A model generated the notes under the pieces. The model was not told the origin of the DNA, made no database searches, and worked only from the letters and a program-made list of their open reading frames with translations. A DNA stretch of 64,000 bases from Apostichopus japonicus (taxonomy: Eukaryota > Echinodermata > Holothuroidea > Aspidochirotida > Stichopodidae), in assembly GCF_037975245.1 (NCBI RefSeq), contig NC_092568.1, positions 21,912,501-21,976,500 on the forward strand, given 5' to 3'. The position numbers were made by a program, and so were the translations under genes. This document shows, piece after piece, positions 39,901 to 54,900 of the stretch (positions are counted from its first letter, which is position 1; each line of letters opens with the position of its first letter).

Positions 39901-42900
39901 GCTTTTAGTGGACATATCAAAACCTCCATGAAAATAGGAGATCGGTCCTTTGAAGTTTATGCCCCCATAGAATGGAATCACCCTCCCCCCATCAAAATCT
40001 GACTTAATACTTCTCTTTGTTCTTTAAAACAAAACTTAAAGACTTATTTCTAGCAATTTTTTAATGATTTCTGCTGACTTTGTTCCACTCCTTTGTTGTA
40101 ATTCCTCTGTCTGCTTTTATTTCTCTGAACTTTGATGTTGCTCTTTGGATTTTTACAGTATCTCTAGTTTGTTGCCCTTATTGTTTATAGTTTTTGTTTA
40201 TAGTTTTTTATTGTCTTATCTCTTTAATTTCATTGTTGTTTTCTTTTATTAAGTTTTAAAGCTTCTTTTATTTGTAAAGCACTTAGAGGGGTTAGTTTAA
40301 GATTAAGTGCTTTACAAAGTGTAATTTAACAATAATAATAATAATTATAATTCCATTCAGGTTGATGGATACTTTATTCAAGACAACAATATGAATATAT
40401 AATAACCAGTATTCAAGGGGAATAGATTGTGGGCCAAAAACCTTGTTTTACAGACAATAGATAAACAGTCCTGGTTTTTGAGTACCAAGCAAGACTCAAT
40501 TGGATCTGCAGAAACTACTTAAAGCCTCAAACTAACCAAAGGATGCTAGAACAGTTTTAAGCTTTCAAAGCTAACACTTTATACTTATATGTTCAGGTAA
40601 AATTGTGGTGTAAGGGAAGTGTATTGTATCGGATCCTCTGTTGTATGATGTTCTAATAAAAAATATTTCCCTCTTCTAGTTCTCTTTGATATTAAAGAGA
40701 CTTTGGGTGGACTAATTAGCATTTTCACTGGCATCAAAGTTTTAAGCAAACCAATAAGAGGCTTACTTTCTCTGTCAGTTTTCTGGTGTAGAGTTGATTT
40801 AAAGGGTGTGAAGACTCGCGCACAAAGAAACGTCTCATGCCGGTAATCTGACCTAGTTTTGAATGAGGTATAACAGAAGTGTTAGACACCACCATCGATC
40901 GCAGAAAATACACACACAGCTTGCTACCGGTGGTAATTAGACACTAGTGTACAGTCAGTACACACAGCTACGGTCAATACCCACAACACAGTGAACATAG
41001 CAGCGGTGGACATCTCAGGTCTAGATAACAGATAACAAGGTATTACGTTTCATTACTGTCTGCATTTTGTAGCGGCAAGAAGAAAACTTCACTTGCAAGC
41101 AACGGAAAGTTAACTTTTTCAGAGCGCGGCATGCAGTTTGGGGTGAGTCTTCAATGCCTTTAAATTGTATGGCAATGAAGTTCAATGGTTCATAAGGTTT
41201 GACGTCCCAGACCTCCAGCTACACCACAGTATAGACTCATGCACATTCAAACTTGGTGGGCGTATGACGGATATTGCTCCGGTCATATGAAATCGTTGCC
41301 TTAATATATATAGCTAAATGTTGGGATGTGATCTGCAAGTTGCAACTCCATATGATTGCCTACTTGTTTTGAAGATTTAGCATATATAAAAGTGATTAGC
41401 TAAAGCCTTGTTCACCCTGTACCAAGCATTTCACCATTCAGTAACAAATGAATAAACATTTTATCTTTCAACGTGTATGTAGCTTCCTCACTAATTATCA
41501 AATCAAATTTAGTATCGTTCAAGTATCGTTTATATGCAATATTCATCTCAAAACCATTCATCTATTTATAGTTGAGTTTGTTTGGTATTAAAATTGTTAA
41601 CAAGGACACCATTCAGTTTGTTTATATATCTAACGTACAATTTACATTAGAGTAACGTAGTTGTTTAGACCTTTTGCTTCCTCGATTGATTTCGCTGCCA
41701 AACAATGTCTTCCTGTTTTGGGTCGTTAAGGGATAAACAAGTCTCTGCCTTGTAACGAAGGGAGGAACTTAATTATATATAGGTCATGAATGTTTTTCCA
41801 AGATGGTATAAGGTAGTGCCCCCCCCCCCCCAAAAAAAATGAAGCAGAAGAGTATTTATAATTATATTTGCAACAAAAATTTGGAAATTGACTAATCAGT
41901 TTGTAATTCATATTCGTCAAGATGCAAGTCATAAAATAAAAACTCTAGCTGCTGTTCAGGGCTCTGTGATGGAAATGTTAAAGAACAGTATCAAAATATT
42001 GGTATATTTTATTTCATCAGGAAAGCAGGTTTCCATTTGTGGTGTGTGAAATCAATTGTGTGTGTGTGTATTTGTGTGTGTCATTGAATGCCAGGTAATG
42101 TTTCAAATTAGTTAAATCATATATATCTATGGAAGAATGTTAATGAATTAAATTGAATTAATGTTTGAAATGGAAATTCTTTCCATTTTCTACTTTAATT
42201 TACCAAAGCATTCTAAACCAGCAATACAAACTCCTCCCTCCTCCCCTTACCCCTCCTCCCAACCTCTCTAGATTTTCATTGTTGCTATCATAGAATGTAA
42301 AGCTGAAGATGGTTGGGTTAATTTATCTTGAGACGTAATTTACTGATTATCAATTTGAAGTAATGAACCATATTAAGGCTTTAGTTGCGATGGGTTCTCG
42401 TATATTTCTGATGATTGAATGAAGAATCATTTGATCCATACAATGTTTTTTCCCCCCACAAGTTCAAGTATATCAAAAATGATATACTGCCCTCTATTTT
42501 TTGGCTTGGTTGGCAGCGTATACAAGTATTATTGTTGCACTGTTGGCATTGAAAAAACTGTTCTTTGTTTACCAATGTCTTTGGTATCCTTGAGCAACCA
42601 ATGCAAAGAATGGAAACATTCTGCAGTCTTTAAGTGTTTTTGGGTGCATTTGTCTCTTTTCCTATTTTGGTATAAATGCAGCAGTTTTTGTGTTTGATTG
42701 CCAGTTGCCAGTAATTTACCAAACATAACAAATAACATTGTTCATAAAAAGGTGATTGCACTATATCAAAGTAATGCCCCGTCTAGCTTCCTGTTTTTTG
42801 CTCAATAAAACCTTTTAAGTGATTAAATTAGTAAAATTACAATTCCATTCACTTCTGACAAATTTTTCAGTATCCATTTGTGAATATTAAAATGATTTTC

Positions 42901-45900
42901 TCAAACAACATAATATATTTATCTATCTATTCCTATGAAAAGAAAGAAAAGTTCCAGATATGCCCCTTTTTTGTTTGTTAGTAGTTTGAAAAGCAGTGAC
43001 AGTGTGTGTCGCATTTTACCCAATGTTATTGAACATAACTATAGATTTGTAAACAGTGATTTTGGTCAAACCTTGAATATATATAGGGATCCTGCTATTA
43101 ACAAACTCTGTGAAAAGAAAGTAAAGAAAATTGTCAAACTTTCGTTGCATATTCTTTCTTATCTGAAACGACTTATGATGAACAGATGAAGTAAAGATAG
43201 TTTCAAACATTTTTCACATATTTCCTACAAAAAACTGCATTTCATGGGTGAAAAATTGCAGAATCCTGTTTATCTAGCAATGCCAGTTTTTCCCTATATA
43301 GTGAGTACTGTTATTCAACTTGTCAAACCTTGCTTAAATGTGGAAATCTGCAAATCAGTTTTTTTTGTCAAATTGAAGATCCACTGAAAGGGAAATGCAA
43401 TACATGTTATACACTTTGGATGAGAGTGCCAACCCATCCCCCTCCCCCTCCCCCTCCCCCTCCCCACCTCCATGTCCCAGTTCGCATAAACTTTGATAAG
43501 ACAATTTTTCATGTGTCTAACAGTAAAACGCAAGGCATAAATAAGGGTCAGTACCAAAATTGATGGCTGATGTTTGAAAAACATGTCAAAAAATGTCACC
43601 TTGTTAGGTCTTACTTGGCATTTTCCCCAGACTCTGTGGTTGACTGCCTCCTATTGCTTTATTTGTGGTTTGGTTCTTGAATATGGCAGTAGAAAAACTA
43701 GCAAGGAAATGAATAATGATTGCAGGGAACCATTGTAGTCTAGTGCTTTATCCTATTTTGGGGTCAAGCACTGTGAAATCAGTTGGAAGTTTAATTTGGA
43801 TAATAGATATTAAGTTCTAAATATGACTTGATTGTTTTCAAATGCATTGCTTCTTCCACTGATTACTCTAAAAAAAAAAACTTGCAAGTAAGTAAAAAAA
43901 ACAACCAAGGAATGAGGGAATTTGAAAATTCCTGGAAATGTGCTATGAGTTAGTCACAACCATTTTATAAAACGTTTGTTTCTAAATCTAAAAGGTTGAT
44001 TACAGTTATAAACAGCTAGTTTGGTCCTTCATTACAGCAGTTGACCAGTGTGCTCATATCTAGGGTTTAATACAAAGGGTAAGACTCATTATAGCCTAGT
44101 TTTGCTGCTTAATTGGTTGTACCAGTGATTCCAAGCAGGGTTGTCCTAGATATAAACTCTACTTGGTGTGAAAGTTTCATATGAGGTATTGTCACGAGAG
44201 TTGTTTGTTTACGGTGGGTTTTTTCCCCCTCATGATAATGTTAAATCCTTGTTCCATGTCACAACTGAGTGAACACATGCAATAAATTTCAGAGGCAGAC
44301 ATTGCAGACAATTGGCTCCCCATAGAGTTCTTGGTATGCCCTACAGGAAACAAACAAGTTTTGTCCTTCTGGTCCAGGGGTGATGTTTATCTCAAGACCA
44401 TGGCAACAGAATGCAGTGTAACTGGGTTTAGAGCCTTTGTTCACAGAAGCGCCTTTGAACTTCACCAAATGTTGTGCAATAAGTATTTGTACTGGAATTT
44501 TAAAAAGGCACCATTTTGTGTAGGAACTAGCATTGTAAGTGTATTCGATACAAAGAAATTCAAACCATCTACCATCTGCAACTCACTGAGAAGCTAAGGT
44601 TCCCATCTCCATACAGTTTAAGGTGAGAATTCTTTTGTTTCTTTTCCTGAGACGTCTTGATTTGAAATGCTTCCCTCTATTCTTGTTAAGATACATAGTA
44701 TACTCCATGGAATTTTCCTATTGACAAAATTGTCAAAATAATTGGTTCAAAATGACGGATAGCTAAAATGTCAGCCATTTATTGGTCTCTGTCCCTAAAG
44801 TGACTAGGAGGAATTTTAGTTACGATAGCCTGTTAGATTTAGTCATTTAACTCACCATTGAACAAATTTGTCTATGCTGATGATTTCTGGTATGGCCATC
44901 GTTGCTATGCTGGAGATAAATCAGCTGTCTTGATTGGTGTTTGAGAATTTCGATGTCTAGTTTTAATGACCTAAATTAAGAAAAAATCAAGAAAATGTTG
45001 CAAGTTTCTTGTCCTTATTGTTTTCCAATTCCTTTTTTTACATGGGATTGACACTATATAAAGAAAGTGACTGGGGTGATGAAATGTTGGACTTTGGAAA
45101 TGGAATTGTTGATTATTTGGTGCAATTATCCTTCATTTGGTGAAAAGTCCAACACGATGTCTTAGTTTAATCAATTATTATCTTGGTTTAATTAATATAA
45201 GCTGGGAATGGTAAAATTGCCAACGTATCCTAAAAACTGTCCCTCTATTTTCCCATTACTTTAACTAGAACCCCTGCAGCATATCCCCCCTCCCACTCCC
45301 AGGGGATTTTACTTGTACAAGGACTGCTTTTGTTAGAGCGGAGGTCTCAGGTTCAAAGGTCATCAGTATGACCTCCAAATATGCTAGAAATTCAGATAAT
45401 GGTCACCTTGATCAAATTACTACAAGCATTTTTACTGTCACTCTGTAACATAGTTTTCTAAGCTGAACCATTTGGTTGTTGATTTTAACACTTTAATGTT
45501 TGTGAAAAGAAGAATAATCAGAAATTTTTGAAAACCTGTAGCATTTTTTTAAACTTTTGAGAAGGGGAAGGGGTGGGGGAGGTGGTGGGGGAGGTGGTGG
45601 GGGAGGGGAAGGGATCTTTGCTGTCTTAAAGTTTCGTATGGTTTTAGTGCATCATGTGCTTTATTTCCTAAGAATGAATTCTGAGAAAGTCATTTGATTT
45701 TCAAAGGCCTTTATCTATTTCTGAATTGAAACTTGAAGGTCAGTTTGTGTTGTTTCTTTGAGAGTTCTAACTCGGTATATTGTCAAATTGTGCAAAATCT
45801 TAAAGCCAAGTGACTGATGATGTCAAACCTAACCGAACACAATGCCGCTGTCCCCCTGTAGTTGACACGAACATGATGTTTCTTGTACTACCAGCAGAAA

Positions 45901-48900
45901 ATTCATTATCTCTGTCGAAAAGCTGTGGGAAGTACTTTGCTATTATGAACTGATTTTTCCCCCCACTGGCAAAATTGGTAATTTATGACTTTAAAGCTCA
46001 GGCCAAGCTTGTCTTAAATTTGATTACCCTCTCCTGATTCTGTTCTGGGCTTTTAAATTATTGCTGCTTTGTGATTAAGTTGTTACCATGACAATGATGT
46101 CAACTTTATTGCTTAGCCCTCATTTCTTTCAAATTTTTTTTTTTTTTCCTTTTTCTATTCTGTTTTGGTTCGGATATAAATTGTTTTTCCCCCCTTATTG
46201 ATGGGAAATTAGTTTCCATGTTTGCGTTAATTAAGGTAAATTAAAAAAGGTATTCAAAGAAGGACGAGACAGAAAACAAATGACTAAGTGATTTTTTTTC
46301 TTTCTCCTGATTGAATATTTTCAAAAGAAGCTATACACAAGGTTTAATGAAATTGTTCAAAGACTTTGAACATGATAAATTAAAGTGTCCAGAATTACAT
46401 GTCAGAAATATCTAGCAGTTTAATATCTAGAGGAAGATGATTATGCTTGTTTCTTTCATTTTTGAATTTTTTTTGCTTTTTGTTTTAAAAGACGTTTGTG
46501 ACATTCTGCATCGTTGAATGACTTGACCAGCAGGATCTGTCTCCATCAGACATTCTGTAGAGATGATAAAATATTAAAAAATTATACCAAAAAACTAACC
46601 TTGATATACTGCCACCAGAAAATTTGAAACGTTTTTAGTTTTCATTTTGATATTCAATATCTTTTAAAGTTGTAAGTTTAAACATTCATATTTTGATGTT
46701 GTGAATAAAAACAATGCCACAATTACACAACTTTTTAAGAGCTGATCAATTTATAAAAACACACTAAAATTGCAAATACTGACAAATAAATGAAATAGAC
46801 CAATTATTATGAAAGAAAACAATATTTACAAATATATTCAAGCTCATGTTGGAATGCACAACAAATAAATCCAAAATGGAATATTAAAGAGATTTCAAAG
46901 ATAGTAAAGAAGAAGATTATTGATCATATTGACTGCACACCATGTCTCCCCTCAATATATGCACTCTAATCTTCTATAAAGCCTCTGCCCTATTAAAACT
47001 AATAACAAGTTAGGATAGTGTCTTCAGTGATCCATTTCCTCGTTACTTCCACTTTCCAAATCTTTTCTCCAAATCTTTGTATCATTTTGAAGCCTCCAAA
47101 TCAGTTTTCCCTGTGAGAATTTGTCATCCCCTCGAAATCCAGTCCAATTTACATCTCCTCTGGATCAGATAAAAACTGTTCACAGAAAGATTTCGAAAGG
47201 TAGAGTATACTCAAGTATTGACATTTCAAATTTGTGCAATATCCAAACACAAAGGGAGGAATTTCTCATTTCCACCGCCAGGTGCCAAAGAAAAATGTTT
47301 GCTATTATTTTTTTCGCTGACCTTCACACAATCATTGAATTTGGATTTTCAAGCTACATTACACAGCTGTCCATGGTATCGACACTTTTCAACATTTTTT
47401 TGAATTTTGTGTTTTGTGTTCTGAATAAACAGCAACAACCTGGTAGTGGTACAGGTGACAATGTGAGATAATTAACACTATACCATTGCTGCTAGCCATT
47501 GCTCAGATATAGTTACTGTGATCTTTGATGTGTCGGTTCCTACGGTTACTGTAGGTTCGCTGCAGAGGTAAATTTCATCACATAAATAGTAAACGTTGCT
47601 AGTTGGATTGATTCAATCGACAAACACAACACACACACACAAAAACAGTAAAAACCTAAGAGAAGTACAGAATACATTGGATTGCCATGAATTGATCCCA
47701 GGATGTGGGGAGAATGTTGCAAAGCAAGATGATGAAAATGTCCGTGGATTTCTTTTTTTTTTCCTTCTTTTTTTTTCTCCAATTATCAGTCATCTGATCA
47801 TGAGTTTTTGCTAAACACTGTATATTAATAGAAATGGTTGATTTTGGTTGCATCGTGCAAAAATGTGTAAGAAAAATGTTGCTTCTGAAGCTGGGTATTT
47901 TGTTGTTTTTTAAATTATAGCGGTAGATCTCAATGCTGTTATTTCATCGTAAGTAGGCTGACAAGGGAAGTAAACTTTGCATTGCACAATACTAAGACAC
48001 TTTGTATATTGATTGAAGGACTTAAAGATATCATGCAAGACAGACACACATAAACTGGGATTTTACTGCAAGCATTTAAACTAATACTCTCACCCATCCT
48101 TTTTAAATGTAATATCTTTTGTAATTAACTTAAAGGAGACAGAAACTCAACGATCATCTTTAGTCAGTTTGAGATAACTCTGATTAATTAACCTTCTCCC
48201 AAACACCTATTTATGAAAAATCTCATTCCATTTGGAGGTTTAATGGTACCTTCGTAGACAAAGCAAAGACATGAACAAGTCTAAATATGACATCATCGAT
48301 GTGCTGCAACTATTTATGTACTTCTTTATTCATTCCGATGGTTATTTTCTATAATTCAGATTGGGTTTTGCAAATTCCGAATTTAAAATAATGAAGCTCT
48401 TATCATGTCATAGTGGCCTAATGACAACATCAACACTATTAACATTCTACTTTGAAAATATGAAAAAGAAAAGAAATAGAGAAAATCAATATTCATAGAT
48501 TCAAATAGTATATACTGTAACATCACAGATTAACAAAAATGACAACTCCCAGAGTACAACTTTTAAAATTAGGATGTCTTCTAAAAACAGAGCGAGATTT
48601 CTCCTAAGCTGTTTTGGCAAATTTGTTCATGTAAAAAGGTCTCGGTCATATAAAACTAAAGATGATAGCTGGATTTTTGTGCCCCCTTTTAACCCTCATT
48701 GGCAAGTTACCAAGACTTAGTGTGTGTGTATGACTTTGTAGTTAGGGTGAGTGGTATATATATATATATATATACATTGCTTGTGTTTCCTAGCTTGTTC
48801 ATATGGTAACTGAATGACTGACATACTAGGACCCCCTTTGTCTTTAATACAGAGGACTTAATTGCCCTGTAACTGTTTAGTTGTGGAATGTTAACAAGAA

Positions 48901-51900
48901 AGTGTCCATGGTAATGGTGATGTCATTAGCGGCTGCTGCTTGAAGGTATTCCACTATTACCACAGGCTTCCCCTGTGTATCGTGTAGGGACTGCACAGCT
49001 CTCTCACGTTTCCATCGTAAAAACCAGAGAGAGAGAGAGAAACACCCTCCTCTCACATAGGGATAAGGATGAAGTTATCCACATCTGTCAGTCGCACTAG
49101 GTTTGGTAGCAGCTCATACAATACCGGGGTGCATGATGTATGGTCTTTGTTATGACAGAAATTCTGGTGAAATGTAAACACAAGTCCACACACACATACG
49201 GTACACAGCTATCACAGTCAGCCATGTGGCCTTATAATGACAGAGAAGTGCTTGCTTTGCACAATATAGAAATACATCATATGTGATTCACATGACAAAA
49301 ATACTGGTACACCCTATAGTAGTAGATTGAGCTAGCGAACGGTCGGTTGTAGTAATGTGTCTTTAGGCCATTCGTTGCTGCTAATGTACACAGGGGATCT
49401 ATAAGGCCATCTACATGTAGGAATCAGATTTTAAATTTGGACGGGCCAAAGAAGCAAAGTCATCATTTATTTCTCATCCTATGCTCTGTGCCGTTATATA
49501 TAGCTAATACTTGAAGCCAGTCTAACCAGATCGGAGGTAACTATTTTTTTTTTTTTTTTTCCGCCACAGCTCGGGTGATTTTTTATCTCCGATTAAATTT
49601 TCTTGAGTGGTCGAGGACAGGATTACATTTGCGCTCCAGTTATTTCTCAGTGGATGGAAAAACATGGACGTCATAGACGAACATGAATAGTTTATAAAGT
49701 TTGTAAAAACTGGAGACCCTTTTTAATTGGGTTTTCGTTGCACAGATTAAAATGTGACCATTTTACTTGATGTGCAATCGATAACGTATAGAAAAATGTG
49801 TGTCCTATGCAGTGGTAAAGTTGAATATTTTTAGATCAAAAGCAAATGTGCCATGATGTATAAGTGATAACAAGATGATGTTTTTTGAATGAAGAACCTT
49901 ATCATGAATGATATCAGTGAATTTATCAAATATCTGTCTGTGAAATGCTTTTATTAAGACTTTGTATACGTTTTGGGTGGCAGTATGTAGTTATTAGTTC
50001 ATGATGATATTGTCAACACTATCGCAAAGGTGGAGGGGGGGGGGTGGCAATGAAAAAGTATGTTGATACTGTCAGTCTTTGAGAAATGCAAAGAAAATTG
50101 CTTTATCCCACTTTCCCAACCCCCCCCCCCCCTTTTCCACTTTCCCATTTAAATTTTTCAAGAAATGTTATAAATATTTTTGCAGTGGTATCCACTTTTG
50201 AGAATGCTGTCTGAGCAACTTGACCATACGATCATTCCTACACTTACAGTTATGGAATTTTGGTCAAGAAAATGTGAGAAATTGAACTCAATCTTTTTTA
50301 AAAAAAATCAGTTTCTCAGTTATAATTATCTTTAGCACGAACCCTCCCCCTCCCCACATCCCCCTTTAAAGGGTGTTGTGTTAGTGGTACCTTTACCACT
50401 AATCCCATCCCTTTTAAAAAAAGAAATTGTAATTTAAAAATTTCAGGAAATTGTATAAAAGTTGGGCAGTGCATAGCTGTCTGCATAGTCTGCATAGTGA
50501 CTATTTAATCTTATCATTAACATAACTTTTCGATAAACATAAACTGGTCTTCTTCTTTTATGGAACACATTATAATTTTGGTTATCAAATATTAAAAATG
50601 CAACCTGATATAATGTTTTAAAGTCATATTTCTCAGTTATATTAGGAAAAGTGGCAGAAATTCAACTTGTTATGTTGCTGTATCAGTTTCAAACACGTGA
50701 AGAAGTTTTCCAGAAAGTCATAATACTCAATACTATATTATACATGTAAAGGTATTTCTGTGGAATTTGTAATATTTTGTTAATATTGAAATTTCACTTA
50801 CAGTATAGAGAGCCTGAGGAGGTACAGACCTTTACCGGGTCATTTATTGAAGGTCAAATTGGCAAGATTTATTCATTCTTGTATCAAATGTTCCCTGGGT
50901 CCTCCAGATATTACTGGTTTGACTTGCAAATTTGTGAAGTAGAAGGAAACTCCCTCAGAGCCTTGAAAACAATTTTGAGGGTAATGTCAGGTTTATACAA
51001 GTTTTATTTTTGTTTAGGGATGGCAAGGGGGATCGGGGGGGGGGGGTGATGGGATGTGGGGAGGAGAGTTGAAGAGAGAATGTTATGACAGAAGCAGTTA
51101 TTTTGGACAAAAGGAGTGAAAAAGTGAAGCTAGTTGTATATCTAGAAAACATTCAGTACTGTACATTCAAAAGCACGATTGAAGCGTTATTATAAATTCA
51201 ATCTCGGTGGTCTAAATAATCTTTTCTTGGTACTATTTTATAGTATTAACTAATTTTGACAAAACTTTTTACCCATTCACGGACCCACTAATCGGACACA
51301 TACATCACTCGCTTTCTGGGGTGGGGAAGACATCCTGACACCACAAGGGGGGGGGGGAAGTCAAGATAACATTATTTGGAGATCCTGCCATTGGAGATCC
51401 CTGATTTGTGAAAGTCTAAAGAAGGGTGCACTGTAGTACGTTGACTACCTTCTTGTTTGTAAAGATTCAGTGTGACCTTGCTTGCATATATGCCATCTCA
51501 TTCAACATTCATCTACCACACATTCTTAAATGTGAACCCTTATAGGTTGGCTTGTTTACCTTCCCAAGGGAATACAAGATGGTGATCCCCTTGCATTATC
51601 AATTTATGTGAATAAGGCCTGCAGAATTAGAAAAGACAAGGTCAAAGGGGTTATTTTATGTATTTTTTTGTAAATTTTTGTAAGTCATTTGATGTCGTTG
51701 TTCAGTGCAATGAGTAGGGATAAGTCTCTATACCGTTGGTCCTCCAGTTGTTTGTCTGTTTGTCTTTCAATGTTTTCTGTCTTTTTGAGTACTGCTACGA
51801 TATGAATGAGATTATTTTCCATCTTCTTTTAATACGTTTGCGATTCCTCAAGTTATGTTTCTCCAGTCTCCATATATCGCTTGCATTTTAATTTATTTTT

Positions 51901-54900
51901 ATATATTTATTACTGTCGTAATTATGAAACAAGACACCACTCAATCAGATACAGGTTCCTTAAATTCTATTGCAACACATATAAACAATAACTGAAATAT
52001 CATAACTCTGTCTTGGGGATTATCCCTCGAGACATTTCCGAGCATCATCATCGTCATCACCATCATAATATTTCAAATTTCAAGGCAAAGCAAAATCTCA
52101 TTTTCTCCTTTACTAGTGCTAGTTCAATTACATCTTTTTGCATAACAATGTTATATCAGAGAGAAAGTTAAAAACTTAAATTACATCGTCAGATTTTGTT
52201 TTCTGCCGATTGGAGGCTGCCAAAACGATAAATCAATACCAAGCCAGGGTTTGCAGCAGAATAGAGCTACTGCTAATGGGTTTGGCTATCGACTGTCGGC
52301 CGTCTTCCGGACATAGCTATCTGCCTGATTAAGTCCTCTCTCAATTTCTCTTCTATATTTCCTTCTCTGATTGGAACAGAATCCATTGAAGCTGGTATGG
52401 GGAATCGTACAAAATGACATCAAAGAGGTTGATCCAATGTATTCGGAAGAAATACGAGGGCTCGTCAAGGAGTTGCTGAATAAGGTTAGTTTTTTTTTCT
52501 TTCTTTTTTTCTTTTTCATTTTCTTTTCTCTCCCCTCTATCTTTTAATAATCACAGCCAAAGTTTGGTCATTCTTCTTCGGGGTTTTCTGTGACTTAAAC
52601 TTTAACCTGTTGCAGGGATTTAATTCCATAGGATATACTGGAATATATGCACAGTATCATTTGAAATGATTAATTCCATAGGATGTACTATAAATAGAAA
52701 TATATGTTACAGTATCATTTGAAATGATTACAGTAATTTCATAGGACATACTGTACTACAAAATCGAAATATATGTTATAGTATCATTTGAAATGACCAA
52801 ACAACATTAGCAACTTGTCATAGTTTTTAACTTTAACCTGTTGCAGGGATTTAATTCCATAGGATATACTGGAATATATGCACAGTATCATTTGAAATGA
52901 TAAATTCCATAGGGTATACTATAAATAGAAATATATGTTACAGTATCATTTGAAATGATTCATTTCATAGGACATACTACAAAATCGAAATATACGTTAT
53001 AGTATCATTTGAAATGACCAAACAACATGAACAACTTGTCATAGTTTTCTTGCAAATAAAAAAACTATTTGGATGGCGGAGTCGACAAGATGCTCGAGGC
53101 TTCGGATTTATTTTAAACCGTTGCTCATGATTGTAAAGTCTTTTACCTGTGTCTGCGACGATTTAAAACAAAAACAGTGGAGCAGAAGATTATACATATA
53201 TATCATTGCACAGTAAATGATGCATACGCAAAGCTTAAATTTTAGCGGCAGAGTCTTATCTTTGAATGGTTGGATTTAATTCAGAAGGGGAATAGATAGC
53301 TCATCCTTCTTGATTTACGATCAGAGTTAAAGGCTTTCTATCCAAGCATCAAAACATTTATTTTCAGTTATTTTTGCAGAAGGGTGACATTAAGTCAGCT
53401 TTCTACATTGCCTCGTCTATACGACAGGTTTTTTCTTTTCTTGCTTGCGCCTTTTTGTGAACTTCATGGCTATAAATTTTGTGATGGTCAACTAACGCTG
53501 CAGGAATGAACACGGCGAGGACTTAAACTATGCCACTGGAGAGCAATAAATCTTGGTCCATTTGGCCACATTCATCATAGCTAATGGATGCAGGGTGTTT
53601 TTAAATGGAAGATAAATTCTTTCCGAACTCAGAAGGTCACTTTATATGGTTTATGCCCCTTAATAATCCACCCAACGCTTCCCTCTCCCGTCTTACCCTC
53701 TTTAAGTATTTGTAGCCTCTGAGGTCCTTTGTGTTTATACTTTTGCCATAAGAACACAGACTGACCAATTCAAATGCCTTTACTGAATTATGATATCCTC
53801 AACTGACCCTTGTGTTTGTTTGTTTCACTGTTCAGTCCCATTAGATCAATAATTTGTAGTAAATTTGAAATAAAGCGATTTCCAATTAAACTACCTTTTT
53901 ATTTCATTTTGATCACCTTTTTTATTTTGTTCCAACCTAAAATTACATAACAAAGTAGGTCATTAGCTTGAATAGTCTAATTTCCATTGAAATAATGCAA
54001 AAATGCAAAATAATGCAAAAAGAAGAAATGTTGGTCTAATGGAATATATTTGTTACTGGAGAATTAGATTTGACTTGATGAAATAGTCTAGGAGTGTCTA
54101 GGAGTATCTTAATATTTTGATTAACGGTATGTCAGTAGAAAAAGATGTCTGATTAAGCAATATAATCAACAGGCGTTAAAGAAATAAAAGAAATTCTAAA
54201 ATGTCCAATATATAAAAAGACACAATATTGGACACACAGACATCCACAAAGACACAATGGCACACCAACACACACATGGACAGGTTTTGACCTTTCCCTC
54301 ACCCTATGGACTTCCGGTCACCCTGGGGTACCCCACCATGGGTGATATCCCAAGAGTAGTGACTCAGGAAAATTAACCATTACCGTGGCAACTGTTGCTA
54401 TGGCAAATGACATAGTTGTATATGGCCCAACTGGCAAAATAACTACAATATTTCATCCTCCCTGAAGTTATTATTGCACTCTGACTTTTCATTGCATGTT
54501 ATCTTCAGAGACAGACACAACAAGATACATCTGTTTTATTGACCCAAACAGTTTACTGTTGACCTCATTTTACCTTTGTATAAAAATGAGATTGCTGGCA
54601 CCATTATCATAGGAGATGAGTCATTTACTTCTGTGTAAATGGTCCTTTAAACTGTTAGCTCTAGCACTGTGGATATGTGAAGAATACATTCTTTGGAGTG
54701 GGGGTGGGGGGTGGTGAGAAGGTAGGGGAGGTAAGGAGAGGGAAAAGAGAGGGACAAGACAAAGGAGGGGAACCAGCCCGCTTAAAACCTCACTTTGAAA
54801 TTTAACTTTCTCAGGGCCGTTTTGTTAAAGTCGCTCTCCAATTTTACTCTGGTACAACAAGAGTGGTTGCTGAATGGGGAAAGGTCGTCAGAGGGTGCAT

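Larger units (their letters stand above)
38034..52379 (+). other. NEK9 intron 7 (14.3 kb)
   Basis: The first 3.2 kb is packed with mobile DNA: a SINE, a second SINE type, a non-LTR relic and a TTAA element. From 41164 to 52379 I see mainly unique AT-rich sequence. Simple tracts include (CCCCCT)n near 43437-43467, a GGTGGGGGA array at 45574-45606, TA repeats at 48755-48774, poly-T near 49543-49560 and poly-C or poly-G runs near 41820, 50037, 50120, 51035 and 51347. One spliceable open segment is listed at 50804-50980. Confidence 0.65.
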
